DNA of 64,000 bases from Chromobotia macracanthus (taxonomy: Eukaryota; Chordata; Actinopteri; Cypriniformes; Botiidae). The stretch covers positions 4,536,001-4,600,000 of the forward strand of contig JAZGTH010000071.1 in NCBI GenBank assembly GCA_036877525.1, in the 5' to 3' direction. Under the pieces are notes generated by a model. The model was not told where the DNA came from. It worked only from the letters and a program-made list of their open reading frames with translations, and ran no database searches. The position numbers and the translations under genes were made by a program. Position 1 is the first letter of the stretch. Each line of letters begins with the position of its first letter. Below are positions 1 to 12,579 of this stretch, in pieces.

Positions 1-1007
1 AGTATTTCTAGATTGCTTCTGCTATGTGCAGTGGCTTTAAAGTTCCTCGCAACATTTTGTACAGAGCCCCTCCCCAAAATAATGGTTCGTGTTTAACGAT
101 TGACTCTTTCTACTAGTAGGCGTGACTTCCTTCCTTCCCCTAGAGTGGACATATTGAATGTTGCGGTTGTCCCCATTCATTTTTAACAATTGTGGCATTC
201 TGTTAATTCTATAATCTTTGGTAAACCTCGCTAAATTGTCTTTCTGCTAATGCTTGAACAATCCTGCACATACACATTGCACTCAGTATATATTTCTGCG
301 TTATTTGAACCCACGGCCTATGAAAACTGTTAGGGTTTGTTTACGCACGCTAGCAATTCACATAAACCAACTCAAACGCCACAGATAATGTATCAATCTC
401 AGCGTTGGGAAGTTAACTGGAAAAAGTCTTTTTCTGAAACTCCGTCTTGGCTGCACTCCATTGGAAACATGACAGCAGAGAATTATGGGAAGGGGGGAGG
501 GGGGCGTAGCTGGAGAGAGAAAGTGAAGAAAGAGGCCAAAGAAAAGTGATTTAGCCTCCTAGTTCATCTTCATCTGTGTCCTGTCCCAAAGACCTGGTTC
601 ATGAAATAAGTCCTGCTAAAAATCAATGCAGGGCCTGAGACTTATAAAGGTGACCCATTCAAAACAGGTGGCTTTTGTGGCCTGCTCAACTCCAGGCTTG
701 TACTGTTAAGGCTAAGCTAAGAAGATTTAATGGGGGGAGCATCGATTAGGCAGAGCACAACTTAAAATTCACTAAGCAGAGAGTCATTTTTTAAACGGCC
801 AGTGCGGCGTGTCACAGATGACCATTTTGCCGGTTCTGTGCGCAGAGCTCATTTGGAAAACACTGAAAGAGAGAAATCCAAGAGATTTTAAATAAGTCAT
901 GCTGTTCCTCTTTCACTGTCTTTTACAGAAAGGAAGTACAGTTCTTTGTGCTTCAGATAACATTGATTCTGACTGAATATCAAAGGACTGTCACCTATAT
1001 TCAATAG
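1..1007. other. Unique AT-rich non-coding stretch
   Basis: No exon, repeat family or RNA gene was recognised. The only long-looking frame is about 70 codons (337-549) and ends in a lysine/arginine-rich tail encoded by a purine tract, so it is not credible. A G-run (about 488-507) and a TATA-like TTATAAAG near 643 are the only local features; neither has support as a promoter. Confidence 0.5.
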
Positions 1008-1330
1008 TTAAAGGAAAAGTTCAACCAAAGATGAAAGTTCTGTCATTACTCACCCTCATGTCGATCCAAACCTGAATGACTTTCTTTCTGTAGAGCACAA
1101 GAGGGTTTTTTTAAAGCACTGGTCAATTTTCTGATCTAGTTTTCGAGTTCAACTTACTAACCCAACGATCTGGTCACAAAGGGGCAGAGGTTAACTGCTC
1201 ACTGGAGGAAAAGAAAGACCAGAATACACTTAATGTTTTCTTTTGTGGTCTTCAGAAAGAAAGTCATACAGGTTTGTAGTGTCTTAAGTAACAAATAAAT
1301 GTTTATTTTTGGGTGAACTGTGCCTTTAAA
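1008..1330. mobile_element. Palindromic non-autonomous element, copy 1
   Basis: The left end reads TTAAAGGAAAAGTTCAACC and runs into GTCATTACTCACCCTCATG. The right end reads AAGAAAGTCATACAGGTTTG, then GGGTGAACTGTGCCTTTAA. The two ends are imperfect inverted repeats of each other, which is the layout of a very common cyprinid palindromic element. The middle is diverged and carries no coding frame. The family assignment is from remembered fish repeats, not a library search. Four more copies lie at 36.0, 44.0, 51.0 and 51.8 kb. Confidence 0.75.
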
Positions 1331-3726
1331 AGCACTTCTCCCTTACCTCCTTTTTACACATCATCTTTTTCTCCTCAACTCTCTCCATCTTCCTGTTTTA
1401 TTTCTTTTCTGGTCACCTCGGGCTTCTCATTTCTCAAGTATTTTTTTTCCGACCTTGTTTAAAATAAATCAATAAAAAGTCCAGGGGAGACGAATCAACG
1501 ACACATGTGGCCGGGGGCCACGAGGTCCGACATATTTCCACCGTGATCACTTGCCCTATCACTATACCCTTGACATCAAGACTCGTATGAGTGTGTGCAC
1601 CTTTGAATTAAGAGGAAAGATGGTGGCACATAAAAATTTCTACTCTGACAAGCGTGCTGAATCGGATGCCTCATTTATAATGTATATCATGGATTTGTGA
1701 GTGATTTTCCATGCATACTAAAGTGACACCAGGAAAAGTCTCTCCAGCGGAGGGATGGAATAGGAGACCAAGATATAGAATAAGAAACAGGAATCGGCCC
1801 CAGGGGCCAATTTTAAAATTCAGTGCTGTTTATACTTCCACACTGTTAAGTCACATGGGTTTGAGAGAGCGCCCCCTATAGTGGGAATCATGGGAATTAG
1901 GAATCCAGCTATAAAGTGTAAACAGTAAGATTATTCAAATTGGGTTCAGACATAGCAGCTTTAGCACCGCTGTAATGTTTTCGAATTAGACCTGGATGCC
2001 GACGAGTGCTCTGTGGATTCGTGGTGGGCAACGAGCATCACGCAAAGTAATCAAATGACGATTTAGTAGGATTACGCGGCCGCGCATGTGGCTGCACCTT
2101 CACCTGTCTTCCGCCCTCTAGTCGCGTTTAAACGACTTAGACAGCCACCGTCGGCATTGCAATCTTGTGTTACCAAATGAAAAATAAAAAAAAGAATGAA
2201 ATAAATAAACGTGACAAGAGACCACTTAACTGCACGCTCCCAGGCTGAAACCTGATGAAGCCGCGACTTGGCAAAACTTCAGCAAATGCTAAGTGACGCG
2301 CTTAAGTGGGTTCAGGTTGTGCAACCAGAATAATTCACTAAAAATACAAATGAGGCCACAGAAGCTGCAGGAAGATGGAAACCAATAACTATTCACCAAT
2401 TCAGATGAGCCCCGGGTTAGTGGGTCTTCTTGGGTCCCCAGGTGCTGCTGTATGCTGGTATTGACCAGCCTGCAGTCATCTGGCGGACACATAAACAGCC
2501 TGTATAGACATCATGGATTCCCCTCATTGAGAATCAATATCAAATAACCCCACTGTTCACTGGCAATTATGGTCGGTATCCAACATCTAGGGCCTCTTTA
2601 TTTTCTACCTCCATCATTAAATGTGACCTTCAGGCCATGTTCTGGCTTCATTCTCCAGGTGGAGATGGAGAACCGTGGACCAGGCTTTTGGGGGATTCAG
2701 CTAAGGCCACAAGGGAGGTTGCCGGGGCATCTACTATGACAGATCAATTATGGGTGTACCGCTGGGCTTTGTGCCAGGTCCTCTTCCAAGGCCGCTAATA
2801 GAATCCCAATGTCACCACTGACATTACAGACTAGATAGGTTAGTCTTGGGTTCGAGAGGTCTTAAGACACTGTCCTGCTCTGTCATGCTGTGACCGCTCG
2901 ACCTGTTCCTACTGGAAAGCCGTTAGCAGTGTTTGACAGGGTGTATTGAGATAACGCGGACACGCACGTCCATTTAACCTCAAAGTCAGTCCATGCTCGC
3001 TCATAATTGTGTTCTCCATTGATTTCATGGTGCCACTGATTGCTTCTTGATCTATAAGAGAACCAAGATTACAGCTACATGAGGTGCACAGAATAGCAAA
3101 TAAATGGTATTTGTGAGGTCTTGCTACAGAGAGTTCAGGCTGATTGAGTTTTGGCAAGATGACAGAACAACTTCTCAACAATCTTTCTCACACCGAGTCA
3201 TGGTGGAGATGAGTTTTACTCACAGAAGACTCAGCTCTCTTCAAAGATTCAGGAAACTCAAACAGTACAGATTTAGAGGACACAACATATCTAACCATAC
3301 TTAATAAGAACTCCAGGATCTGGTGTGGCAAGATTCAAGAAGAAATATTTTAAAGGTGCACTTAGTAATTTGAATATTTGTCTGAATATGGCCGTTAAGG
3401 TGCTTAATGCTGCAAAAGTTTTTAGTTACAAACGCCATTGTTGAAATGTGCCAATCAGCATGAATAACTTATTTTGTGAATGAAAATTTCCAAAAATTTG
3501 AGAGTTATTGTCATACAGTTAGTAGTATTTAGTTGGTCATGTGGACCTCAAAATGGCAGCCCCCACATGGCAATCCGCTCTGTTTAAAATAAAAAGTATA
3601 TAATATATCAGACTACTGATTTGGCTGAATTGTTTATCTTATAAAAGTGTATATAATTTTAAACCTCATTTTCAACAATGACTATGAAGTTTTAATCATT
3701 AAAAATGAAAATGAATGAGTGCACTC
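1331..3726. other. Unique sequence, no gene recognised
   Basis: Runs of AT-rich sequence surround a moderately GC-rich stretch at about 2,230-2,900. That stretch contains a TTGGGTTCGAG string near 2,848 that looks like a pol III B box, so it may be an old retroposon, but no A box or tail was found. Opposing frames near 2,909-3,304 overlap and are not credible exons. Two CCCTC-type strings (1,869 and 2,111) are noted as weak CTCF-like sites. Confidence 0.4.
2111..2125 (-). promoter_or_regulatory. Possible CTCF-like site
   Basis: On the minus strand the bases read GCGACTAGAGGGCGG. This matches the remembered CTCF core CCACTAGAGGGCGC at all but two positions. CTCF sites are common in vertebrate intergenic DNA and unscored matches are often chance, so this is a weak call. 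Confidence 0.25.
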
Positions 3727-4043
3727 CCCAGCTTACAATCGTAGGTTGCAGGAACGTTTCTCTAACATTTTCTTTAAGTAACAAAACTATTAAAAATGCT
3801 TTTTTGAAAGTTCTAAGAACATTCAAAACATCCAGACGTTGTGTTAACATTACTGTTTGGTTATAAGAACATTATTCAAACAACAAGTAACATTTTAAAC
3901 CATAACCCACCAACAACTTAAAAATAATGCTTTTGATATATAATATATAATGTTATATAATATATAATGTTACTGCAAGAGCATTTCTGATAACTTTAAA
4001 AGAACTTTAGCGAATGTTCTGAGAAGACTCCCTGTTAGCTGGG
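3727..4043 (+). mobile_element. CAGCTAACA-type MITE, copy 1
   Basis: Starts CCCAGCTTACAATCGTAGG and ends CCCTGTTAGCTGGG, so the last 11 bases are inverted repeats of the first. Inside lie the family's landmarks in order: a GTTGCAGGAACGTTTCTCTA block, TTAAGTAACAAAA, a GTTATAAGAACATTATTCAAAC block, an AT-rich TATATAATATATAA core, and GAACTTTAGCGAATGTTCTG. About 317 bp long with no coding capacity. This suggests a non-autonomous DNA transposon (MITE). The AT core is duplicated here, making this one of the longer copies. Confidence 0.75.
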
Positions 4044-4636
4044 TCTAACCATCATTTAAACTAGAGAAAGACAGCTGCAATTGGTCGAACCGATTTTCAT
4101 TATACAAAAGGGTTATAGAGACTGTCTTATGAGCTCCTAGGTAACTCAAAACAGAACCAATTTATTTTAGACAGCTCTTTCTTAGCAGACAGCTAAATGA
4201 CATACAGAATGCCATATTTTAGGCCATAGCCTCTCAGGTATTACCAACCCAGTCTCAGTTTCAAACCGAACACACAATCTTGCTCTCATTCTTGCTGTCC
4301 TGTTGCCTTGCACAGGTGATGACAGGCACTTTAAAATCTCCGTTGCCAATTACACTTATTCCTTCTAGTGGATAGAGAGAGAGAAAGGAGAGAGAGAGCT
4401 GAAACTAAAGAGCGAGAGGCAAAAGAAAGACGAGAAAACGTGGCGACGATGAGCACTTGTTTGACAGGGCCGATGTGGAGATGGAAATGTGGTAATTTGG
4501 AGTAATTCGGCAGCGCGTCGACGCTAGCTGGGCCTGCCTGTCCGTCCGCCAAAATAAATGGGGTCAGCCGCGTGTGATCGGCAACTTTCATTTATATGTA
4601 AATGACCTCCGTCACCGCAAAGCCGGCACGCAGCCA

Positions 4637-4662
4637 ACACACACACACACACACACACACAC
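4637..4662. repeat. (AC)13 microsatellite
   Basis: Uninterrupted AC dinucleotides over 26 bases. Likely length-polymorphic. Confidence 0.95.
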
Positions 4663-5977
4663 TTATATACCACTGTGCTTGAAATGTTGGCTACCACCCA
4701 GCCTGCCTGCGCTCTTTGTGCTGCACTTGTAAAGTGTAAATATGCACGTACACCTCATATACACGCTCAAGTGTGTGATACGCTGCATTCGCTGCACTGA
4801 CGCACATCTGTCGTAACTGAAGCTAGGACACACGTTCACAATGCTGAAGTTATCCTGCGTGCAAACTGTCAACATCAGAAATGTTAGCTACATGAAACAA
4901 TCTGACGACAGAAAATGCAACATTTACAGCACAGAAGTGCTAAAATTAAATAACAGCTGGAAATAAATGCTGACTTTAAATAAAAAAAACTATTAAAACA
5001 CACCTGACAACAAAATGTGCACTACTGAAACTGATACAGAAGCAAAATAACTGTTCAGGTGGCATGGTTACAGATCAATGCTAATAGTTAACAGAATAGA
5101 TTTAACCCACCCATTTTTGTCACAAATGAAACTCAAAAGGTGCTAAAAGTTTACTTGGTTTTCCTGAAGGTTTGGTCAAGTTTTCATGAAATTTCATTTG
5201 TCTGATGTACGATCAACTTCAAGTCCCAAGTAAAAATCCCAAGCTTTCATATGTGCTCTCCCTTGGCACACCAAAGACGCAAAATAAAAAAGCTAAATTA
5301 TTCAAAAAACTGGTAGAACTGTTTTTAAAAGGTATAAGTTATACATGACGTGAGCCATGAGCAATCATATTTTTTACCCTGACTGTTTCAAATAAACAAT
5401 CTATGATACACCATACCCCAAGTTACAGCCAGCCGTACATTTTGCTTGCTGAAGTATTATGTTTATTTATTATGATTTATTTATAAGCCTGGGCCTTTGA
5501 AGATATATCGATTTCATTTTCCAATCTTTAGACTATTTTGTTATCAATTAATTCATGTCCAAGCGATCGCTGAATATGTAAAATTGCATAATTCAGCTCG
5601 TTGGGTCATGAATTTTTTGGATTTAAGCACAATAAATTATTTATAGACTGAGATAAATCACAAATCGCTACACATCCCGCCAATCGGGAAAGCAAAATAC
5701 ATTTTTCTCCACCAATAAAAGGTCCCTGTTGTGAATATGAATGATATCTTTTAATAACGGCATTTTTTTCCTCGCTTTCATGGTAACATTATTTCTCTTT
5801 TAATTTAATATTAAACCTTTCCTGTTTATCTTCTGCATGAAATAATGCATTGGGAATATGAAAACACTTTTTCCTTTCAACGTTCTCCAAAGCGCTTTCA
5901 TTTCTCATCCTAATTTTTCAGCCTCTCAGCATCTAAATTCCTGCCGCGGTTGATAAGGTGGAAAGCTGCCGCCGCAA

Positions 5978-5992
5978 TGCATGCTGGGAAGT
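5978..5992 (-). promoter_or_regulatory. ZNF143-like motif in CpG-rich patch
   Basis: TGCATGCTGGGAAGT is close to the reverse of the remembered ZNF143/THAP11 site (TTCCCAGNATGCA). It sits in a GC-rich island-like patch of about 70 bases with CCGCCG and GTCGCGG. Such sites are usual at promoters, but no transcript start or exon was found nearby. Confidence 0.35.
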
Positions 5993-6880
5993 CGCGGCCA
6001 AAGCGAGGCGTTCCCGCTGAGCTCAGGCCCTGAAGATCAGAAGCTGACTCAACGTCTGTCACATCGAATTGCGTTTCCTTTGCCAGCATTCGCCCCAGCT
6101 TAACATTACAGTTCTCCTTTAACTTAGTTTCTTTCTCTTTCGATCATTTACACGCTTTCCATCCAAAATCGTAACAATGTAAACTCGCGGTGATGGTTGA
6201 AACGTCTCTGTGTGTGCTGCTCATTTGTAGCCATCAAAAGTTTATACTGTAACTTGCCTGATCGTTGACGGGAGAAGATCTGTGTGAACAGTATTGATGT
6301 GTATTCACAAGGTAGTCTCACCTTCTACTTCGATTCATTAACGTACTCTTTGCACGCAGAACATTTCTGTTTGTGACATCTACGAATTACCAGAAGATTC
6401 TAATTAAAGACTCGCCAGCAGCTAAAACAGTATTGTGACGTGAAAGATTCTAAGACATTTTACTGAACTGTATGCGTGTTTCCAAAACCTCAATTGTTAT
6501 CCTGTCTTTTTAGTCCCATTCAGTTGGTATTGTGCGAGATAATGGGGGCACGCTCAAACCATTTGCATGATTCACAAACCATATCTGCTGTGCTCTTTAT
6601 AATCTTACCATGCATATGATTTTTTTATTGTTTGTCTGAAATCGTCTTCTGTCAAATCCAAGTGCTTAACCTCTGATGGCAGGTGCTTGAAGAGGAATTT
6701 TCAATGTTGTCTGAGACGGGACTTACCACAGAGGACACCTTGGCCTTCAGTGTTATGAGCCTGCTGCTTCTCAGAAATGTAGAAGTTGTGGCCACACTGT
6801 ATTGTGTATAACCTTGTTCTTCCCACTACTGCTGAAATAAATGATGGGTCTGTTTCCCATTATTCTTTCCATTTTTACAT

Positions 6881-6960
6881 TTACCATGGTAATACCATAG
6901 TATTCTGTGATATGACATGTCGCTATACAATGATACAGTACTGCAGTACTTTTTTATCAG
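6881..6960. repeat. CCATGGTA-type dispersed repeat, fragment 1
   Basis: Contains TTACCATGGTAATACCATAG followed by short palindromes such as AGTACTGCAGTACT. The same CCATGGTAnTACCATGG pattern recurs at 41.5, 53.9, 58.7 and 59.1 kb, so this is probably a decayed copy of a palindromic dispersed repeat. Confidence 0.5.
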
Positions 6961-7479
6961 GGAATATAAAGAAAGCAACGGTACTTGACTCAAGATAAAG
7001 CAACAAAAGCGAGTCCTCTAATCAACCACAATCAAGAAAAGTATTTCTATAACATTATTCTGGGAAGCCCCACCCACAACACCAAATTGGTCCTAAAATT
7101 GCTCTACATACAATACCAGTCAAAAGTTATTTTATCCCAAAATAAAACAACAGAAAACACAACTTGAACTATGGGAATTAAGTTCAAAAATAACTTGCAT
7201 TTTTGATGACATTTAAACATACGCCTTCATAAGATCTAATAAGATCATGAGAAGCATTTCAGTCAAGTGATTCGGTACATTTCAGTCAAGACTTTTGACC
7301 GGTAGTACGTATCAAACACATTCTGACTGGCTGTCATTATGTCATATTGCAGGGCATTTTTCACTAATAATGTGGACTGACAAACAAATTACTGGAAACT
7401 ATATTGCATTATCTGGTTAAGACACATTGTAGCTAAACCCCGAGAGTCATGTTGTGCTGACTGTGTCTTGTTTGGATGG

Positions 7480-7548
7480 CCAGCCCCTGGGCCTCGAGCC
7501 CCTCCTCCTGCTCTTTCTCCCCCAGCTTCTCTTCCTGTCAGGGGCTGG
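7480..7548. repeat. Inverted repeat with pyrimidine-rich loop
   Basis: CCAGCCCCTG at 7,480-7,489 is perfectly complementary to CAGGGGCTGG at 7,539-7,548. The 49-base loop is mostly C and T. It could fold as a stem-loop in RNA, but nothing else points to an RNA gene. Confidence 0.5.
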
Positions 7549-7841
7549 GGAATGAAGACTTCAGGGCCAAGCAAACAAATTCGAATAAATTGCTGTTTCG
7601 TGACTAGAAACTCAAGTTCTGATCTTCCCACGTTTCTTGCACCTCTCTGCATACCGGCCGCTGCATTAATTCCCATCAATGGACTGCGATAGCGGCTAGC
7701 GCGGTTACGTTCGTCCTGCCTGTAAGCCCCCGTGTTCATGACTAGCGCTTTTAATAAAAACGCCAGCCACCGTAGCGGAGGCCGAACACTGAAGAAAAAC
7801 ATCCTGTAATCTGTCACGACAAGGAAAGGTAAGAAAAGCTG

Positions 7842-7859
7842 GAGAGAGAGAGAGAGAGA
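7842..7859. repeat. (GA)9 microsatellite
   Basis: Short uninterrupted GA tract; it creates the SLSLSL run in the rejected minus-strand frame. Confidence 0.9.
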
Positions 7860-7930
7860 TAGAAGTGAAAACAAGTGTGAAACCAAAAGGAAGCTGACAC
7901 AGATTGGTTGGCCTGGGGAGGGGGATAACT

Positions 7931-7944
7931 GTCACCATGGCAAC
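7931..7944. promoter_or_regulatory. RFX X-box, perfect consensus
   Basis: GTCACCATGGCAAC fits the X-box rule GTNRCC-N2-RGYAAC at every fixed position. RFX factors bind such palindromes in promoters and enhancers, notably of ciliary genes. It lies in unique sequence followed by GTGACCTTTAAAGG. Two more near-perfect X-boxes are in the window (32,833 and 54,628). Confidence 0.5.
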
Positions 7945-9684
7945 ACCTTAGTGACCTTTAAAGGTGAAGCAAAGTTGGGTAAAGTTGTCTCTCCTTCTCA
8001 CTTAAAGGGGAATGACATTTAATAGTCCCCACAGGTCAAAGGAGGGTAACAAACACCAAATAAGGGCTGCCAGTTGATTAAATAAAGGACCACTATATCA
8101 TCAAAATCTCACAGGCTTTGGGCAGCTAGCCTATCTTTAGGAAGGAGGGTCATATCTTCAAGGACTGGGGTATAGAGGAGGTCCCACAATGCATGTTAGC
8201 AGCACGCAGGGATCCTTTTAGACTTACGACTCATCTGACACTCTGATTTTTTTCTCATCAAGCAGGTGCACTTTTCTTTTTACGATTTGACTTCTCATGC
8301 ATAAAAGTTACTACGGACGTAAAAGGTTGGAGACAGGTGTGGCGAGCGCCCCCAACCCCAATTAACTACTCCTTCAGTACCAGTAAACTCAGCCCGATAA
8401 AGATCAGACCTTCCAAATCCATCTGTCTTTATCACTCTCATCTATATGTCTCTCCATCTATCCTTTCATTCTTTTCTCGCTCTGTGTCGCCGGACTCTTC
8501 GTGTAGTGTTAATTAAGCAGCACCGCGGGTCACTGCGGAGCATTCATCTCTCGTATGCCATTGGCCGCTGGAATAGATCCGGTTCCCTTGAGTTTTAAAT
8601 GATTCAAACGTTTGCCCTTCAATGTTCCCGCGCGTGTGTGTGCTTGTGCAGAGGTGGGTGCGAGGGGATTAGACCCTCGTCTCAATCTCCCTCGGCCCAC
8701 ATGCTCCTTTATAGAAACTTCAGCTCCTCTTTCATGGAAATTTCCAGAGCTATTTCAATCACTTCTTTCCCTGACTCATTTGCTCCAAATGTGTTTCACT
8801 TAGCCGATCAGACAAATGACTCAGCACTTTTAACATTCTCCATCACGATTTCCAAACGGCGCAGTAGAGACGAAAAAAGCGAGTGTGTGGAACTATCTAC
8901 GCATAACGTGATGCAATCGGTACTCGCGTTTCAAACCAAATGAAATACGTTTGCGCTACTCGGCTGTCAAAAAGACAGACTCTAATGGCGTAGCCGTTAT
9001 GACACGCATCACGTAAGCGAGGAAGAGAACTGGAGCAGCTGTAACCTCGTGCCCCTGTTAGCTACTGGTCGTAAATGCCCTCAAACAGAAAGAAGCAGAC
9101 CGGGCCAGCGGTATGTACAGTAAATACATTAATTACGCACTCAATGTGGCTCTGAGCGCCGCTCTGGCAGCCGCATAGGTGGTATGTGTAAAACTCTCTG
9201 GGGAATGTCGTCCACAATCCCCACGGTTAATTACAGATCCGGGAGGGTCCGTTTGCCGTCACCTTTGTGCTGTCTCGCCTTTTATTTACAGTGTAATCTC
9301 TTTCAGTGTGAATATTTCTGACGTCCCATATCGCGCAGGTTATTACCTCAGACAACAAAAAGGCGTCTAGTGCCGTGCGGTTGTTAACATCTCAAACGGT
9401 TACGTTATTATGACCTCAACAAAATGACTTCTCAAAGGGGGCTGTCTGTCTGTACAGCTGCCTGCCCTGGAGGTAGACGGGGCGGTACTGAAGCCGAGCA
9501 GCCGCATCTAATAAATACACAAACAAACGCATATATAAATAGTTCATCACAGCTAGGTCGACACATCTGAGACGACACCTGAGGCAGTAGGGCGAGAGAG
9601 GGAAACAGATAGAGAGCAAACAGACTTGCTGTAGTGGCCAAAAGAGCTGCCTGCCTTCAAAGACTGAGAACCCAGAGAAAAAGA

Positions 9685-9820
9685 GTTCCTGTAGCTCAAT
9701 TGGTAGTGGTATTGCATTAGCAGTGCAAAGACTGTGGGTTCGAGTCCCAGGGAAAACATGTACAGATAAAATGTATAACTTTAAGTTGCTTTGGATTGAA
9801 GCATCTGCCGAATACTTAAA
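9685..9820 (+). mobile_element. tRNA-derived SINE, copy 1
   Basis: The 5' part reads GTTCCTGTAGCTCAATTGG and has a clear pol III A box (TAGCTCAATTGG, from 9,692) and a perfect B box GGTTCGAGTCC (9,737-9,747). It continues into the fish-type 3' tail, here GTTGCTTTGGATTGAAGCATC and then an AT-rich run. The body resembles a tRNA but the arms do not pair cleanly and a long tail follows, so it is a retroposon and not a functional tRNA gene. It ends in a TATATA-rich tract. Confidence 0.85.
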
Positions 9821-10904
9821 CAGTTTTATATATATAAAAAAACATAAAAATATATAAAATATACGAATATAGGTGTGTGTCTTTCATACATATATATGTA
9901 TGTATGTATGTATTATATGTGAATGATGTACTTATACATCTCAATGATATATATATACACATACACACATCATTTACATTTATATATATATATATATATA
10001 TTACATGTATGTATGAATTATATGTCATTGTGCTATTTGACTAAGATCATCCTGACAGAATGGGGATCCAGTCTGTCAGTCAACCCAGAAATGCCCTTCT
10101 GTGGACTGCAGGCACATGCCGGGGTAAATTCTTTGCACAGGATACTGTCTGCTTCACCCGGATCCCACAGAATAGGGCAGCTTAGCCAAGCTCCATTAAG
10201 CACCTATCTTCTAACAGCAGTACGCTTACAAATTCCTGAAGAGAGTTGGGTGTAATGAACTAGTATGTTATCTAATCTGGTTTCAACCTCAATGCAACCA
10301 CGTACAGTGTGTACATGCATGCACACAGCATTGCCAAAAATGTGTGACAGAGACGTAGAGAGACAGAAACAGAAGTGGCGGAGAGTTGCAGGAGACACAG
10401 ACAGCGTGAAATATTTCCTGTTATCAACCTGCTGCTCTGGGATAAGCATGGATTTCTGTATTGGAAGATAAGAGGCTGTGATAAAGTAAGTTAGCATTGA
10501 TTAATCCATGAAAACTTGGAACTGCAGAGTTTGGAGTTAATGAGCAGGGTTTTCAATTGCCCCCAAAACATACACTCACAAAACCATATACGCCAGACTC
10601 TCTCTTCATTTTTATCAGTGCAGAGGGACCCCACACCCCAGCGCCTGCTTTTTTGCGTTATTTTGGCAAGCTGTTGTCGATCGATGGGTCTGACATGTGT
10701 TAGTGAGGAAGATTCACAATGCAACTGGACCTTAACAATCCTGTTGAGCATGCCATGTACATCAACAAGAGAACAAAAAGGTGAGGACTAATGTAAGACC
10801 TGGTTATTTACCCACAAATGCATAAAACAAAGCCAGGAAGGGCTGGAGGTGACAAAACCCAACAATAAACTCTAGCAGTAATGGAGACTAATGCCGTCAC
10901 ACCT
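9821..10904. other. TA/TG-rich simple sequence then unique DNA
   Basis: The first 200 bases are TATATA, TATG and CATACA simple sequence, including (TA) runs at about 9,979-10,002. The frames here (MIYIYTYTHH and similar) are translations of that simple sequence. The rest is unique AT-rich DNA with no recognised exon. Confidence 0.6.
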
Positions 10905-11054
10905 ATTAATTTACCTTTACCAGATGCTTTTTTCCAAAGCGACTTACAGTTCATTCAAGTTATACATTTTGTCAGTGCATGTGCTCCATTAGAATCGAAC
11001 CCATGACCTTTGCGTTGCTAACGCAATGCTTTATCAACTGGGCTACGGGAACAC
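10905..11054 (-). mobile_element. tRNA-derived SINE, copy 2
   Basis: Minus-strand copy. Reading in reverse it starts GTTCCCGTAGCCCAGTTG (A box), has a B box GGTTCGATTCT (10,991-11,001, one change from consensus), and ends in the fish tail GTAAGTCGCTTTGG followed by AAAAAAGCATCTGG. The tail is closer to the usual form than copy 1. It lies 1.1 kb from copy 1 in inverted orientation. Confidence 0.85.
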
Positions 11055-12282
11055 ACATTGAACTCTGTTGTGGGGCTGTTTGCTCTCTGTTGGTAAGCTG
11101 GTAACATCAATGCAGGGGGCAAGCACGAGACGAAATACATGAGCCGTGGACACAGTCAGTCACAGGCTTGTGTTAACAACAAATGTGGCAGGAAAGTGAA
11201 TTAAGGTACAATGGAAAAATGGTTTGTGTTTGTTCTGAAAATACGACGGCGACAACACCTGCTCCACTCCTGGTTTTTCCAGTCGGTTGCCTTCTTCCTC
11301 ACTGTTGTGAAACAATCGCTCACCACTTGTGAAAAGTGCGTCTTTGAAAATGAAACCTCAGAGTAATACAATTTCCCCCTGGGAACAGTCACAGCTCTGG
11401 AGACTTTATTGAGTTCTTGGTAATATTTTATTTAAGCTTCAACTTTGTCTTGGGTCTTTTGCTTAACATTCTTTAGGAGAAATAAAAACAGACACAAATG
11501 AGTTTTAAAATGAATGTGAATAGTACAGCTCAGATTTTCAAATGTAGCTGTTGAGCCAACGTGAGCACAATTTGAGACATTGTTGAGATCTCATTTGGAA
11601 CTTGAGGACACAAGTCACCGCCCTGGGATTGTTTTTCAGAGGGAATAGATCATGAATGCCATTAAAAGGCATAAAGCAGATACTGAAAGCATATAAACAA
11701 AATGCTGGAGGGAGATGTCTCTACATTGTCTCACACTGTGCTCACCATTTGCTCAAAGCAAAGTCTGCAATCAAAAATCTGAGCTGTGTTATCCACATGC
11801 ACTTTATAGCTCATTTGTGACCGTTTTAATTGCTCCTAAGGAATGTTAGGAGAGCAATACAAATGTCTCCATTAGCTCTTCATCTAATCTCGCTGCAGTC
11901 TAAAAGAACCAATCATGATATTAAAGAGATCTCATTTGTAATAGTTATTTCCTGTGGGCTGATTCCAAAGACTTCAGAATTCTCTCCTCGCTTCCTGTGC
12001 TGTTTCTAACGCATTTAATCTGCAACAAGCATAGTTCTCTACTTTTCTTCTGGGTGGTGACCAGCGCAGTGTAAAGACCGCATGAATTAATCACATTTAG
12101 CTCAGCAATGAAACGCAGACTAGGCCAGCTGAGTCCCCAGCAATAAACTCAATGAGAGAAAGAGGAAAGTTTTACATTCTACATTGACTTTTAGAATTAC
12201 CCCTTAGTAGAACATCTTTTCCTCATATCTTCACATCCATAATGGCAACTTTTGACAGGATATTTTTGCCGCTTAACTACGT
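11055..12282. other. Unique AT-rich non-coding stretch
   Basis: No exon or repeat recognised. GAGATCTCATTTG-type strings recur at about 11,587, 11,927 and in looser form at 11,812, which may be chance. The 11,201-11,392 minus-strand frame (63 codons) has no support. Confidence 0.4.
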
Positions 12283-12579
12283 CCCAGCTAACAAGGAACA
12301 TTCTAAGAATGTTGAGTAATGTTCTCTGAAAGTTCTCTCAAAGTTTTCAAAAATGTTTTTGCAGTAACGTTAACTTTTTTAACGTTAAAAACTTTATTTT
12401 TAAGTTGTTGTTAGAATGTTTCAAAAACCTTACAGAATTGACTGAATGTTTGAATATCGTTCTTATAATGAAGCAATCATTTTAATACAACATCTGAAAA
12501 ACTGGCCGTTTTGAACGATTTTGTTACTTAACAGAAACATTAGGGAAATGTTCTTACAACCTAAAATTGTTAGCTAGGG
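12283..12579 (-). mobile_element. CAGCTAACA-type MITE, copy 2
   Basis: Minus-orientation copy, beginning CCCAGCTAACAAGGAACATT and ending ACCTAAAATTGTTAGCTAGG. Internal blocks are in the reverse order to copy 1. About 297 bp, no coding capacity. Confidence 0.75.

Larger units (their letters stand above)
4044..6880. other. Unique non-coding stretch with CpG patch
   Basis: No exon recognised. It contains a short GA-rich tract at about 4,372-4,398, a CA tract (listed separately), and a CpG-rich patch at 5,940-6,010 with a ZNF143-like motif. Near 5,485-5,700 the text has ATCGATT and GCGATCGC strings like those in decayed hAT-type elements, but no ends were found. Confidence 0.4.
6961..9684. other. 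Unique stretch with CpG-rich patches
   Basis: No exon recognised. The 7,389-7,886 minus-strand frame of 165 codons has a leucine/serine-rich start encoded by a GA tract and no recognisable domain, so it is rejected as a gene. CpG-rich patches lie at about 7,640-7,790 and 8,510-9,060. A perfect RFX X-box and a 10-bp inverted repeat are listed separately. Confidence 0.4.

Noticed and set aside
1866..1884. CTCF site GCGCCCCCTATAGTGG
   Set aside because: Two extra bases break the match between the CCCCCT and AGTGG parts of the core.
7389..7886. 165-codon minus-strand open frame
   Set aside because: Starts in a leucine/serine run coded by a GA tract, no domain, opposing frames in the same place, and composition explains its length.
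9685..9757. Intact tRNA gene
   Set aside because: A and B boxes are present, but the arms do not pair well and a SINE tail follows directly, with a second copy at 11 kb; it is a retroposon.
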